Under the pieces are notes generated by a model, which made no database searches, had not been told where the DNA came from, and was given only the letters and a program-made list of their open reading frames with translations. Shown here piece by piece: positions 41,976 through 49,936 of a stretch of DNA of 64,000 nt (the stretch's first letter is position 1; each line of letters opens with the position of its first letter). The translations under genes and the position numbers were made by a program. The stretch is from Mucilaginibacter rigui. Its GTDB lineage: Bacteria; Bacteroidota; Bacteroidia; Sphingobacteriales; Sphingobacteriaceae. Where the stretch lies: contig NZ_JACWMW010000004.1 in assembly GCF_014773275.1 (NCBI RefSeq), positions 1 through 64,000 on the forward strand. The letters run 5' to 3'.

Positions 41976-42215
41976 TTATGCTGCCTCGGCGTTTTCCGTT
42001 TTTATGAGCTCTGTAAGTTCTGTTTCCAAAATATCAGCTATCTGAAAAAGGCGTTCAACGGTTATTTTGGTGTACCCTAACTCAATTTTGCTGTAGGCAT
42101 TTTGAGAGATGCTGAGCTTGGCAGCAAGATATTCTTGTGTGTAATTTAATGATTCGCGTTTGTTGCGGATGTTGCTTGCAACTGCTTTAACCTTGTAATT
42201 GAGCATATCTGTCAT
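41976..42215 (-). CDS. Small XRE-family DNA-binding protein
   Basis: About 79 residues. A helix-turn-helix of the Cro/C1 type: NIRNKRESLNYTQEYLAAKLSISQNAYSKIELGYTKITVERLFQIADIL. No partner toxin gene is adjacent, so a plain regulator is likelier than an antitoxin. Start options are TTG 42224, ATG 42215 and ATG 42206; 42215 is used and does not affect the domain. Confidence 0.85.
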   Translation of the reverse strand: MTDMLNYKVKAVASNIRNKRESLNYTQEYLAAKLSISQNAYSKIELGYTKITVERLFQIADILETELTELIKTENAEAA

Positions 42216-42309
42216 TCTTTGCAATTGGATATTTATATATAAACGAGATTGCTGCGAACGCGGATTTAAGAAGCGTGTTTTTTGGTTAAATTTTTTTCGT
42301 CGCCGGGGC

Positions 42310-42353
42310 AGTAAAACAATAAAGCCGGCATTTGCCGGCTTTATTGTTTTACT
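42310..42353. terminator. Perfect 21-bp palindrome, bidirectional terminator
   Basis: AGTAAAACAATAAAGCCGGCA (42310-42330) and its exact complement (42333-42353) flank a two-base loop. A-rich and T-rich arms give T-runs on both strands. It contains the stop codon of the TonB-like gene at 42349. On the plus side no gene needs it, which is noted as a finding. Confidence 0.85.
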
Positions 42354-42840
42354 GTATATCGTACTTTACTACCACCGTTGGCAGCAAAGTAGCTGCATTT
42401 AAGGGGATCTGATCATGAGCTACAATAGGCCGGCGCTTTTTGTAAAAATCGTACGCTGCTTTTTGTACATCAGCTACACTGGTAGTTGGGTCGTTAAAGT
42501 TGATGGAAAACGGGATGATAAAATCGTGAAATTTCTCTTTGTTAGGGATAATCCATTTTTTAGTCGATTTTTTTAGTGCCTCAATGGCCGGAATAGTAAG
42601 CAGGTAATCGTCGGCATAATAAATAACCAGTTTTGACAAATTACCGTTAACATCCGCCGTAAATTTAATTACAGCTACACCAGCCGCTTTTTTAGCTATT
42701 ATTTCGGGGCTTACTACCAGGTTGTCTCTAAAAAAAGTATTCATAACCGGGCCACCTCCCTGAAAAGGGAACGCCAGGTCCTCCTGCGCGTTTGCGCAAA
42801 ACGATGATAATAACAGGGCAAATATGATCAGTTTCTTCAT
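42349..42840 (-). CDS. Secreted TonB C-terminal-like protein
   Basis: 163 residues with a signal peptide (MKKLIIFALLLSSFCANAQ). The middle has the TonB C-like pattern (GVAVIKFTADVNGNLSKLVIYYADDYLLTIPAIEALKKS), and the end is basic. The sheet-helix-sheet layout suggests a soluble periplasmic relative of energy transducers. It overlaps the THUMP methyltransferase gene by 4 bases, so the two are co-transcribed; the functional link is not obvious. Confidence 0.7.
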   Translation of the reverse strand: MKKLIIFALLLSSFCANAQEDLAFPFQGGGPVMNTFFRDNLVVSPEIIAKKAAGVAVIKFTADVNGNLSKLVIYYADDYLLTIPAIEALKKSTKKWIIPNKEKFHDFIIPFSINFNDPTTSVADVQKAAYDFYKKRRPIVAHDQIPLNAATLLPTVVVKYDIQ

Positions 42841-44012
42841 TCTGTTTCTTTTGGTTCGCGTTTGCTGCCTTCGTACAGCTCATATTCAAATAAGCGGCAA
42901 TCAAGCTTGCCGTTGTAAAATTCAATTTTTCGGGCAGCCCTTAACCCTATCTTTTTGGCCAGGTCGGGGTTGCCGGTAAACACATAGCCGCGGTAGCCCA
43001 GGCATTTCTTTTTAAGGTAATCGCCAATGCGTTTATAGGTTATTTCCAGTTTGGTGTGTACGCCTAAGCGTTCGCCATACTCGGGGTTAAACATCACAAT
43101 GCCTGCATCCTCCGGCACTTCAGTATCTTCAAAATCACAAACGTAAAATTCTATCAAATGTTCTACACCCGCAGTATTTGCATTTTTGCGGGCAATATCT
43201 ACTGCATCTTCGGATATATCTGTGGCGATGATCTTAAAGTCGACCGCCTTTTTGGCTTTATCCTTTAATTTACGGCGCTCCACAAAAAATACCTGCTCGT
43301 CGTACCCCATAATGTGCATAAAGCCGTAGTTCATACGGAACAGGCCGGGATGTTTATCGGTAGCTAGCAGCGCTGCTTCAATAGCCAGTGTACCCGAACC
43401 ACACATGGGGTTAATGAACGTACTGTTCCTGTCCCAGTTGGTGGCCATAATGGTTGATGTAGCCAAAGCCTCAAGCATAGGGGCTTTGCCCGGTATTTTA
43501 CGGTAACTGTGTTTGGCCAGGGTTTCGCCTGATGTATCTATAAATATATCAGCTTTGTTGTCCTGCCAGTAAAGGTGTATAACTGTTTTGTTGGCATCAG
43601 CACCCGAGTTTGGGCGGATACCCTTTTTATCTTTTATCCTGTCAACAATAGCATCTTTTACCTTAACGTTGGCAAACAGTGGGGTAAGGATGTGCTCGTT
43701 ATTAACGTTTGAGGTTACCGAAAAGTAGCCCGAAAAATCGATATACTCTTCCCATTCAATTTGTACCAGTTCGTCGTACAGCGCTTTAGGGTCGGCAGCA
43801 TCAAAGCTTTTTAGCAGGTAAAGTACCTGGCTTGCGCAACGCAGGTTAAGGTTAAGCGCTATGGTATCGGTAACGGTACCCTGCAACTCAACGCCGGTTT
43901 GAAAAACGCGTGTGGGTTTAAAGCCTAATGCCTCAACCTCTTGCTGCAAATATGGCGATAGCCTTTTGTTGCAGGTGATAATGATCTTACTCTCAGTGTG
44001 GAAAACTTGCAT
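42837..44012 (-). CDS. THUMP-domain RNA methyltransferase (RlmL/TrmN-like)
   Basis: 391 residues. An N-terminal ferredoxin-like plus THUMP region (about 45-165) precedes a Rossmann methyltransferase domain with motif I FINPMCGSGTLAIEAAL, the acidic ATDISEDAVDIARKNA and the catalytic motif NPEYGERLG (N-P-x-Y-G type, as in m2G enzymes). Predicted to make N2-methylguanosine in 23S rRNA or tRNA. Upstream of the TonB-like gene, with overlap. Confidence 0.88.
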   Translation of the reverse strand: MQVFHTESKIIITCNKRLSPYLQQEVEALGFKPTRVFQTGVELQGTVTDTIALNLNLRCASQVLYLLKSFDAADPKALYDELVQIEWEEYIDFSGYFSVTSNVNNEHILTPLFANVKVKDAIVDRIKDKKGIRPNSGADANKTVIHLYWQDNKADIFIDTSGETLAKHSYRKIPGKAPMLEALATSTIMATNWDRNSTFINPMCGSGTLAIEAALLATDKHPGLFRMNYGFMHIMGYDEQVFFVERRKLKDKAKKAVDFKIIATDISEDAVDIARKNANTAGVEHLIEFYVCDFEDTEVPEDAGIVMFNPEYGERLGVHTKLEITYKRIGDYLKKKCLGYRGYVFTGNPDLAKKIGLRAARKIEFYNGKLDCRLFEYELYEGSKREPKETE

Positions 44013-44096
44013 AATTATTTTGCGAATTTATGAATTAAATACGCCGCTATTTAATTTCATACTATTAACTTTACATTTTAAACATTTTCTGAAATT

Positions 44097-44459
44097 ATGG
44101 AAGTTAAAGGTAAGGTATATGAAGTATCGGCAACACAACAGGTTACCGAGTCGTTAAAGAAGAGAGAATTGATACTTGAGTACATCGAGAACCCACAATA
44201 TCCCGAGTATTTAAAGTTTGAAGCTATACAGGATCGTTGCAATTTATTGGATAACGTTAAAGTAGGCGATGATATAGAAGTGTTTTTTAACCTGCGCGGC
44301 CGCCCATGGACGGACAAAACAGGTAAAAAAACTTACTTTAACTCTTTACAATTATGGAAAATTAACGCTTTAGGTGGCGCAGGCGGTAGCTCTGCCCCAG
44401 AATACGCGGCACCTGCGGATATCAGCTCAGCACCTGACGACGACGATCTGCCGTTTTAA
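44097..44459 (+). CDS. DUF3127 protein with SSB-like acidic tail
   Basis: 120 residues. Residues 1-90 are a DUF3127 domain, beta-rich and possibly OB-like (MEVKGKVYEVSATQQVT; EVFFNLRGRPWTDKTGKK; FNSLQLWKI). A Gly/Ala/Pro/Ser linker then leads to DDDDLPF at the very end, closely resembling the SSB protein-interaction tip. It probably binds single-stranded nucleic acid and recruits replication or repair proteins; this is inference from the tail. Monocistronic with a terminator at 44513. Confidence 0.85.
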   Translation: MEVKGKVYEVSATQQVTESLKKRELILEYIENPQYPEYLKFEAIQDRCNLLDNVKVGDDIEVFFNLRGRPWTDKTGKKTYFNSLQLWKINALGGAGGSSAPEYAAPADISSAPDDDDLPF

Positions 44460-44512
44460 GACCTTGTAAACAGTTGCGAAACTGAGTGCAATTTTATTTA
44501 GACATAAAAATG

Positions 44513-44547
44513 AAAGGCCCTTCTAAATTTTTAGAAAGGCCTTTTTT
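44513..44547. terminator. Intrinsic terminator after the DUF3127 gene
   Basis: AAAGGCC plus TTCTAAA pairs with TTTAGAA plus GGCCTTT, with a bulge, followed by six T. It can also serve the convergent gene ending at 44566. Confidence 0.8.
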
Positions 44548-44565
44548 GTTTAGTTGGTTACCTGG

Positions 44566-45102
44566 CTATTTAGTTGCCGGTTGTATCATTTCGCGAATGG
44601 TTGCCCAGCCTGTTGGGCTTTCTTTATAACGGATATAAATGATCATTGCGCGGCCTTCAAATACAAAAGGCTCACCACCGCTTTTGGGCGTGCCCTTTAT
44701 TGTAAATAGTGTTTGCTCTACAGCAGTATCCCCGTTTATTAAAAGACTTTCGACCTTGTTTTTTGAAAACTCCAGGTTGTATATGTTGAGTGTTTTGAGC
44801 AGGTCGGCCTTTACCGCTTCACGCCCGTTTGAATAAGATGCGTAGTTAAGTGCTTTAACTACATCGGGGTGATGGTAACTCATTATAGCTGCAACATCAC
44901 CGTGGGCAAAACCAGCTCTGATGGCTTCGCTGGTTTGTTTTAACATATCCTGATCTTTTTTTAGATCGACAGGGGGTATTATAGCAGATATTGGATCAAT
45001 ATTTTTATATGCCTTTGCCATTACCAAAGGTGGCAGGCCTAATATGGCTATCAAAGCAACCGAGAATATAAACTCGAAATTGGGTTTTATAAATTTCTTC
45101 AT
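44566..45102 (-). CDS. NTF2-like (SnoaL/DUF4440) secreted protein
   Basis: 178 residues. A basic N-terminus and one hydrophobic segment (residues 12-30, signal anchor or uncleaved signal) precede an NTF2-like cone fold: AIRAGFAHGDVAAIMSYHHPDVVKAL, VKADLLKTLNIYNLEF, AMIIYIRYKESPTGWATIREM. DUF4440-type proteins have varied or unknown roles. Convergent with the DUF3127 gene. Confidence 0.8.
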   Translation of the reverse strand: MKKFIKPNFEFIFSVALIAILGLPPLVMAKAYKNIDPISAIIPPVDLKKDQDMLKQTSEAIRAGFAHGDVAAIMSYHHPDVVKALNYASYSNGREAVKADLLKTLNIYNLEFSKNKVESLLINGDTAVEQTLFTIKGTPKSGGEPFVFEGRAMIIYIRYKESPTGWATIREMIQPATK

Positions 45103-45223
45103 TAGTATATGCTGATTTAAGTTGGTGACGCAAATTTAAAAACTCTTGCTAATCAGTAGCTTAATGTAACGAAGGTAAATTGTTAAAAATTGTTAAAAGC
45201 CATTATTCTCGTATAATTTAAAA

Positions 45224-45231
45224 TATTTTTG
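45224..45231 (+). promoter_or_regulatory. -7 box (TATTTTTG) of the sensor kinase gene
   Basis: Exact TAnnTTTG ending seven bases before the ATG at 45239, so the predicted leader is nearly absent. No TTTG at the standard -33 spacing. Confidence 0.42.
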
Positions 45232-45238
45232 TTGTTGC

Positions 45239-47065
45239 ATGAAAAAAAGAAGCATCGGGCTTATTATTGGTTTAATGGGTTTTGCCCTTTTGGGGGTGGT
45301 TGTTATGCAATTATATTTTTTGCGGCAATCATACCTAATGCAATCCGAGCTTTTTAACCGGTCGGTTAACGAGGCATTAAACAACGTGGCGTCAAAAATC
45401 ATGAAGCAGGATGCCCTTAACTTTTTAAACGCGAAGTCGCAGGAGTCGCATATCTATAAGTTAAGATCAACCGACCTTGATGATAAGAAAACCGAAATAA
45501 GTATCAACGGAAAGAAAAGTATTATTGACGACCCTGCCGTTGTTAAGAAAAAGCAAACCCGCCGCGAGCGTAAACTGGCCATGCTGCGCGATAGCCTGAA
45601 ACGCATGATCATGCATAAAAAAATGGATGATGAGCTGGCCTCTTTAGTGCAGCAAGGCTCGGTTAATCTGCGCATCCGTATTGAAGAATACACTGATGAA
45701 TTTGGCGAAGTACATGGCCGCTTTATACCTGAGATAGTAAAATCGGCACCGCGGCCGTTTAAGCAAAAGCTGCATAAATATGATACCCTGCGTTACACGT
45801 ATATGGACCCACAGTTTGGCAGGCAGATCATATCTGTAGCAAACCTAAACCCGCTATGGGTACAGGAGCAGGAGCGTTTGCAAAAAGAAAGGCAGTTTAA
45901 ACAGGTTAAAAAAATGCTGGAGGCCGATTCGTTGGAGAATGCACCTCAGAATGCTAAAAAACCAAATGTAATTGAGAACCTTGCCGAAGAGTACCGAAAA
46001 TCTGACGAGCCGCTGGTAAAACGTTTAAATGGGTTTTGGATTGATTCGTTATTGCGTTTTGAATTGCACAACCGTGGCATATTCCTGCCGGTTAGCTATG
46101 AGGTGAGCACTGCCAACAGCGATTCGCTGATCTTCTCGAGCGCGCTGGATACCAAGGGTACCAAGCCCGAATTTATACCGGCAAACACATACCAAAAAGT
46201 TATTTTTAGTAATGAATTGATAAATGACCCCGGTAAAATAAAGATAACCTTTCCGCAAAAAAGCTCATTTATATTAGGCAACATGACAGCTACCATTGGT
46301 ACCACAGGCGGCTTGTTGTTTGTACTGATATTTTGTTTCGGTTATACCATCTTCTCTATACTAAGGCAAAAGAAGATCTCTGAAATGAAAATAGACTTCA
46401 TTAACAACATGACGCATGAGTTTAAAACCCCGGTATCAACCATTATGATAGCCAGCGAAGCGTTAAAGGATGATGAGATAGCCCAGGATAAAACGCGTGT
46501 TGCACGCCTGGCCAGTGTTATTTATGAAGAGAATGTACGCCTGGGCAGCCATATTGAACGCGTACTTAATATTGCCCGTATAGAAAAGAACGACTTTAAG
46601 CTGGATAAAAAGCCGCTTGATGTAAATGAAATGATTACCATTGTGCTGGATAGCATGGCACTTAAAATGCAAAAATGCCAGGCTGTTGTTACCCTGAATT
46701 TAGATGCCGAAAATGCAGTTATCATGGCAGACGAGTTACATTTTAGTAATGTAATGTTCAATTTGATAGATAATGCTATAAAATACAGCACCAATACACC
46801 AGAGATTGCTATTAGCACGTTAAATAAAAACGGGCATATCGTAATACGCGTGGCAGATAAAGGAATAGGTATGGGCCGCGACCAGCAAACAAAAATATTT
46901 GAACAGTTTTACCGTATACCAACCGGCAACCTGCACGATGTGAAAGGCTTTGGCCTTGGCTTAAGCTATGTAAATACCATAGTGAAAAGGCTGGAGGGCG
47001 TTATAGGTGTAAGATCTGAAAAGGATAAGGGCTCAGAGTTTGAGCTGAAATTTCCTGTCGCATAA
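45239..47065 (+). CDS. Sensor histidine kinase with large periplasmic domain
   Basis: 608 residues. TM1 at about 8-28, a periplasmic sensor region of about 315 residues rich in charged helices (residues 30-345), TM2 at about 348-372. HisKA has its His in INNMTHEFKTPVSTIMIA. HATPase has NLIDNAIKYS, VADKGIGMG and FGLGLSYVNTIV. Paired with the response regulator 100 bases downstream. The layout resembles Bacteroidota kinases of the RprX type, but the ligand is unknown. Confidence 0.9.
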   Translation: MKKRSIGLIIGLMGFALLGVVVMQLYFLRQSYLMQSELFNRSVNEALNNVASKIMKQDALNFLNAKSQESHIYKLRSTDLDDKKTEISINGKKSIIDDPAVVKKKQTRRERKLAMLRDSLKRMIMHKKMDDELASLVQQGSVNLRIRIEEYTDEFGEVHGRFIPEIVKSAPRPFKQKLHKYDTLRYTYMDPQFGRQIISVANLNPLWVQEQERLQKERQFKQVKKMLEADSLENAPQNAKKPNVIENLAEEYRKSDEPLVKRLNGFWIDSLLRFELHNRGIFLPVSYEVSTANSDSLIFSSALDTKGTKPEFIPANTYQKVIFSNELINDPGKIKITFPQKSSFILGNMTATIGTTGGLLFVLIFCFGYTIFSILRQKKISEMKIDFINNMTHEFKTPVSTIMIASEALKDDEIAQDKTRVARLASVIYEENVRLGSHIERVLNIARIEKNDFKLDKKPLDVNEMITIVLDSMALKMQKCQAVVTLNLDAENAVIMADELHFSNVMFNLIDNAIKYSTNTPEIAISTLNKNGHIVIRVADKGIGMGRDQQTKIFEQFYRIPTGNLHDVKGFGLGLSYVNTIVKRLEGVIGVRSEKDKGSEFELKFPVA

Positions 47066-47070
47066 TATAA

Positions 47071-47158
47071 GTCCGGAAGTCCGAAGGTCGGGAAAGTACG
47101 GAAGTGAATACAAAGTATAAAATAACCGTACGGACTATCGGTCTTCCCGACAGCCGGT
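47071..47158. repeat. Imperfect palindromic spacer between kinase and regulator
   Basis: Left part (GTCCGGAAGTCCGAAGGTCG, then ggaa) and right part (cggactatcggtcttcccgac) form several complementary pairs, for example GTCGGGAA with TTCCCGAC. It may tune downstream expression or be a dispersed repeat. Confidence 0.5.
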
Positions 47159-47165
47159 CACAATT

Positions 47166-47858
47166 ATGAAAAGAATATTACTTGTTGAGGACGATCCAAA
47201 CCTGGGCCTGTTATTGCAGGATTATTTACAGCTAAAAGGGAAATTTGATGTTACGCTTTGTAAAGATGGCGATGAAGGTTTGCGCGCTTTTACCAAACAA
47301 CAATATGACCTGCTGATACTTGATGTAATGATGCCCAAAAAGGATGGTTTTACTTTGGGTAAAGAAATCAGAAAGATAAACGGGACGGTGCCTATTATTT
47401 TTGCAACGGCTAAGGCCATGATAGAAGACAAGACGATGGCTTTTAACCTTGGCGGCGATGATTATATCACCAAGCCGTTCCGCATTGAAGAACTTTTGCT
47501 CAGGATAAACGCGCTTTTAAAAAGATCAGACACCACCGAGAAAAAAGGGGATGATAAACCATCGCAATTTAAACTGGGTATCTACAATTTTGATTATACC
47601 TCGCAACTGATAACCCACGGTGATACTATCCAGAAGCTATCAACCAAAGAAGCCGAACTGTTGCGCTTGCTTTGCATCAAAAAAAATGAGGTGCTAACCC
47701 GGGAGGAAGCTTTACTCAATATATGGCACGATGATAACTACTTTAACGGCCGCAGTATGGATGTTTTTCTGAGCAAAATTCGTAAGTATTTAAAGGATGA
47801 CCCATCGGTAGAGATCATTAATGTGCATGGCAGGGGCTATAAGCTGCTGATTAACTAA
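47166..47858 (+). CDS. OmpR-family response regulator
   Basis: 230 residues. The receiver domain (1-120) has acidic pocket VEDD, phosphoacceptor Asp in LLILDVMMPKKDGF, the switch residue in IIFATAK and the conserved Lys in DYITKPF. The winged-helix DNA-binding domain lies at 135-228 (LSTKEAELLRLLCIKKNEVLTREEALLNIWHDDNYFNGRSMDVFLSKIRKYL). Partner of the kinase upstream; resembles RprY. Its end overlaps the decayed VOC gene on the opposite strand by 8 bases. Confidence 0.95.
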   Translation: MKRILLVEDDPNLGLLLQDYLQLKGKFDVTLCKDGDEGLRAFTKQQYDLLILDVMMPKKDGFTLGKEIRKINGTVPIIFATAKAMIEDKTMAFNLGGDDYITKPFRIEELLLRINALLKRSDTTEKKGDDKPSQFKLGIYNFDYTSQLITHGDTIQKLSTKEAELLRLLCIKKNEVLTREEALLNIWHDDNYFNGRSMDVFLSKIRKYLKDDPSVEIINVHGRGYKLLIN

Positions 47859-48151
47859 TCTTCCCCGCCCCAGATGTATCTTCCCCAAAATGATGTTGCC
47901 GTCGTTATCCAATATACTAAACTGGAGCATCTCCCAGGGCATATCCTGTAGTTCGCCGTTTGGGTGTATCACACCCTGTGCTTTAAATTCTGCGAATAGC
48001 TTATCTACTGTCGTTACATTTATATAGCAGCCTGTGGCTTTGGGTATCTCCGGGCCTTTACAAGGCCACATGTGGATATTTATCCCATCGCTTTTAAACT
48101 TTATGCTTCCTCATTAAGTGAGGCTAAAATGGGTATGGCTGATTGGAACAT
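47851..48151 (-). pseudogene. Decayed VOC (glyoxalase/bleomycin-resistance-like) gene
   Basis: Three pieces of a typical 115-120-residue VOC protein can be read in different frames. An ATG at 48151 gives MFQSAIPILASLNEE. Loss of one A then moves the frame to SIKF. A deletion of roughly 25-30 codons joins this to KSDGINIHMWPCKG. The body continues (TGCYINVTTVDKLFAEFKAQG, MPWEMLQFSILDNDGNII). Loss of one T in the T-run then shifts the true C-terminus FGEDTSGAGKIS to another frame, ending TAA at 47851. The original fold and C-terminal metal Glu are lost or displaced, so it is very unlikely to work. Its tail overlaps the regulator stop. Confidence 0.8.
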
Positions 48152-48239
48152 AAGCGCAAATTTCAGATAGCCCAAGCTTAATTATTACTTGTAACAACTT
48201 TGTTAAAACTTACTTAAGAAATTTACAATTCTAATTAGA

Positions 48240-48247
48240 TAAGTTTG
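48240..48247 (+). promoter_or_regulatory. -7 box (TAAGTTTG) of the M28 peptidase gene
   Basis: Exact TAnnTTTG, 21 bases before the ATG; no clear -33 element. Confidence 0.4.
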
Positions 48248-48268
48248 TGCTAAACTAACTGACTCATT

Positions 48269-49840
48269 ATGAAATTAAAATTACTCTACACTTGTATGGC
48301 TATAACAGGTTTAGCAGGTACTGCCTTTGCGCAGGAAACTGTTGACCAGGCCGCTGTTCAAAAAATCCGCGAAGAGGGTTTAAACCACTCGCAGGTAATG
48401 AAAACCGCTTTTTATTTAACCGATGTTTCCGGGCCGCGTTTAGCAGGTTCGCCGGGTTTAAAACGTGCCCAGGATTGGGCTGTTAGCCAGCTAAAAACAT
48501 GGGGAATGGTAAACTCTAAACTGGAGCCATGGGGTAAGTTTGGTAAAGGCTGGGAAGTTCAAAAAAACTATGCAGCTATTACCGTACCTTATTACCACGC
48601 TATCATTGCTATACCTAAAGCCTGGACACCCGGCACTAACGGTGCTATAAAAGGCGAAGTTATTTTGGTAAAAGCTGATAGCGTTGCCGAATTGGATAAA
48701 TACAAAGGCAAACTTGCCGGTAAAATTGTAATTTTTGATACCCAAAATACTTTAAAACGTTCGGCTAAGCCCGATCTTGAGCGTTACACCGACGAGCAGT
48801 TAGCCGAAATGGCAGCTGCCAAGCCACAGCCAGCCGGCCAGCGCAGGGCGTTTGACCAAAATTCGCCGCAATTTGTTGCAATGCGTAAAGCAAGGGCAAT
48901 GCGTACAGCTATCAGCCAGTTTTTAATTGATGAAAAAGTTGGCCTGATATTAAGCCAGGGCCGCGGTACCGATGGTACTACCTTTACAACTAATGGTGCA
49001 TCATACGCAGATACTGCAAAAGCTGTAGCCCCTGAATTGGAAACCAGCGGCGAAGACTTTTTACGCATTTTACGTTTAGTAAAAGCCGGGCAAAAAGTGG
49101 AGCTGGAAGCTGATATCAAAACCCAGTTCTTTACTTCAGATTTGCAAGGCTATAACGTTATTGCCGAAATACCGGGCACCGATAAAAAACTTAAAGAACA
49201 GGTTGTTATGATTGGCGGCCACCTTGACTCATGGCATGGTGCAACCGGTGCAACAGATAATGCTGCCGGCAGCGCGGTGATGATGGAGGCTATGCGTATT
49301 TTAAAAGCAATTGGGTATAAACCGAAACGTACTATCCGCATTGCATTATGGAGCAGCGAAGAGCAGGGCTTATTTGGCTCGCGCGGTTATGTGGCCGCTC
49401 ATTTCGGCGATCCTAAAACCATGCAGTTAAAACCCGAGCAAAAAACACTTGATGCTTACTACAACCTTGATAACGGGACCGGTAAAATTCGTGGTATATA
49501 TTTGCAGGGTGATAGCGCAGCAGGGCCAATATTCCAGGCCTGGTTAGCTCCGTTCAAAGACCTTGGCGCTACAACTGTTACCGTAAGCAATACAGGCGGA
49601 ACCGATCACCAGTCATTTGATGCAGTTGGCCTTCCGGGCTTCCAGTTCATACAGGATGCTATGGATTATGGTACACGTACCCACCACAGTAATCAGGATA
49701 CTTACGATCGTTTAAGCGAAGATGATCTTAAGCAAGCCGCCACCATTGTAGCATCGTTTGTTTATAACACATCCGAAAGGCAAGACATGATCCCGCGCAA
49801 GGCGTTGCCAACCCCTCCGCCAGCCGCACCTGGCAGGTAA
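48269..49840 (+). CDS. M28-family metallopeptidase (aminopeptidase) with PA-like insert
   Basis: 523 residues with a signal peptide (MKLKLLYTCMAITGLAGTAFAQ). A protease-associated-like region is at about 120-270. The co-catalytic zinc site is visible: GGHLDSWHGATGATDNAAG (His and bridging Asp), WSSEEQGLFGSRGY (catalytic and ligand Glu), YNLDNGTGKIRG (Asp) and GTDHQSFDAVGLPGFQF with the final His in THHSNQDTYD. Secreted peptide degradation for nutrition. Monocistronic, followed by a strong terminator. Confidence 0.93.
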   Translation: MKLKLLYTCMAITGLAGTAFAQETVDQAAVQKIREEGLNHSQVMKTAFYLTDVSGPRLAGSPGLKRAQDWAVSQLKTWGMVNSKLEPWGKFGKGWEVQKNYAAITVPYYHAIIAIPKAWTPGTNGAIKGEVILVKADSVAELDKYKGKLAGKIVIFDTQNTLKRSAKPDLERYTDEQLAEMAAAKPQPAGQRRAFDQNSPQFVAMRKARAMRTAISQFLIDEKVGLILSQGRGTDGTTFTTNGASYADTAKAVAPELETSGEDFLRILRLVKAGQKVELEADIKTQFFTSDLQGYNVIAEIPGTDKKLKEQVVMIGGHLDSWHGATGATDNAAGSAVMMEAMRILKAIGYKPKRTIRIALWSSEEQGLFGSRGYVAAHFGDPKTMQLKPEQKTLDAYYNLDNGTGKIRGIYLQGDSAAGPIFQAWLAPFKDLGATTVTVSNTGGTDHQSFDAVGLPGFQFIQDAMDYGTRTHHSNQDTYDRLSEDDLKQAATIVASFVYNTSERQDMIPRKALPTPPPAAPGR

Positions 49841-49875
49841 TATTAGGTTTGGCAATTTTAAAGTTGCCAGATCCC

Positions 49876-49920
49876 TAAAACAAAAGCGCCATCTGAAAAT
49901 CAGGTGGCGCTTTTGTTTTA
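49876..49920. terminator. Bidirectional intrinsic terminator between M28 peptidase and dxs
   Basis: TAAAACAAAAGCGCCA (49876-49891) pairs with TGGCGCTTTTGTTTTA (49905-49920). Inner TCTG/CAGG extends the stem to about 20 bp. Confidence 0.92.
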
Positions 49921-49936
49921 TAAAAATGTTGAAGAT

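Noticed and set aside
41976..42215. XRE protein as antitoxin of a toxin-antitoxin pair
   Set aside because: No small toxin-like gene lies beside it; the HD hydrolase downstream is not a known toxin partner.
47790..48071. 93-residue intact-looking protein
   Set aside because: It is the middle and a frameshifted tail of a decayed VOC gene that begins at 48151; its C-terminal 25 residues are out of frame.
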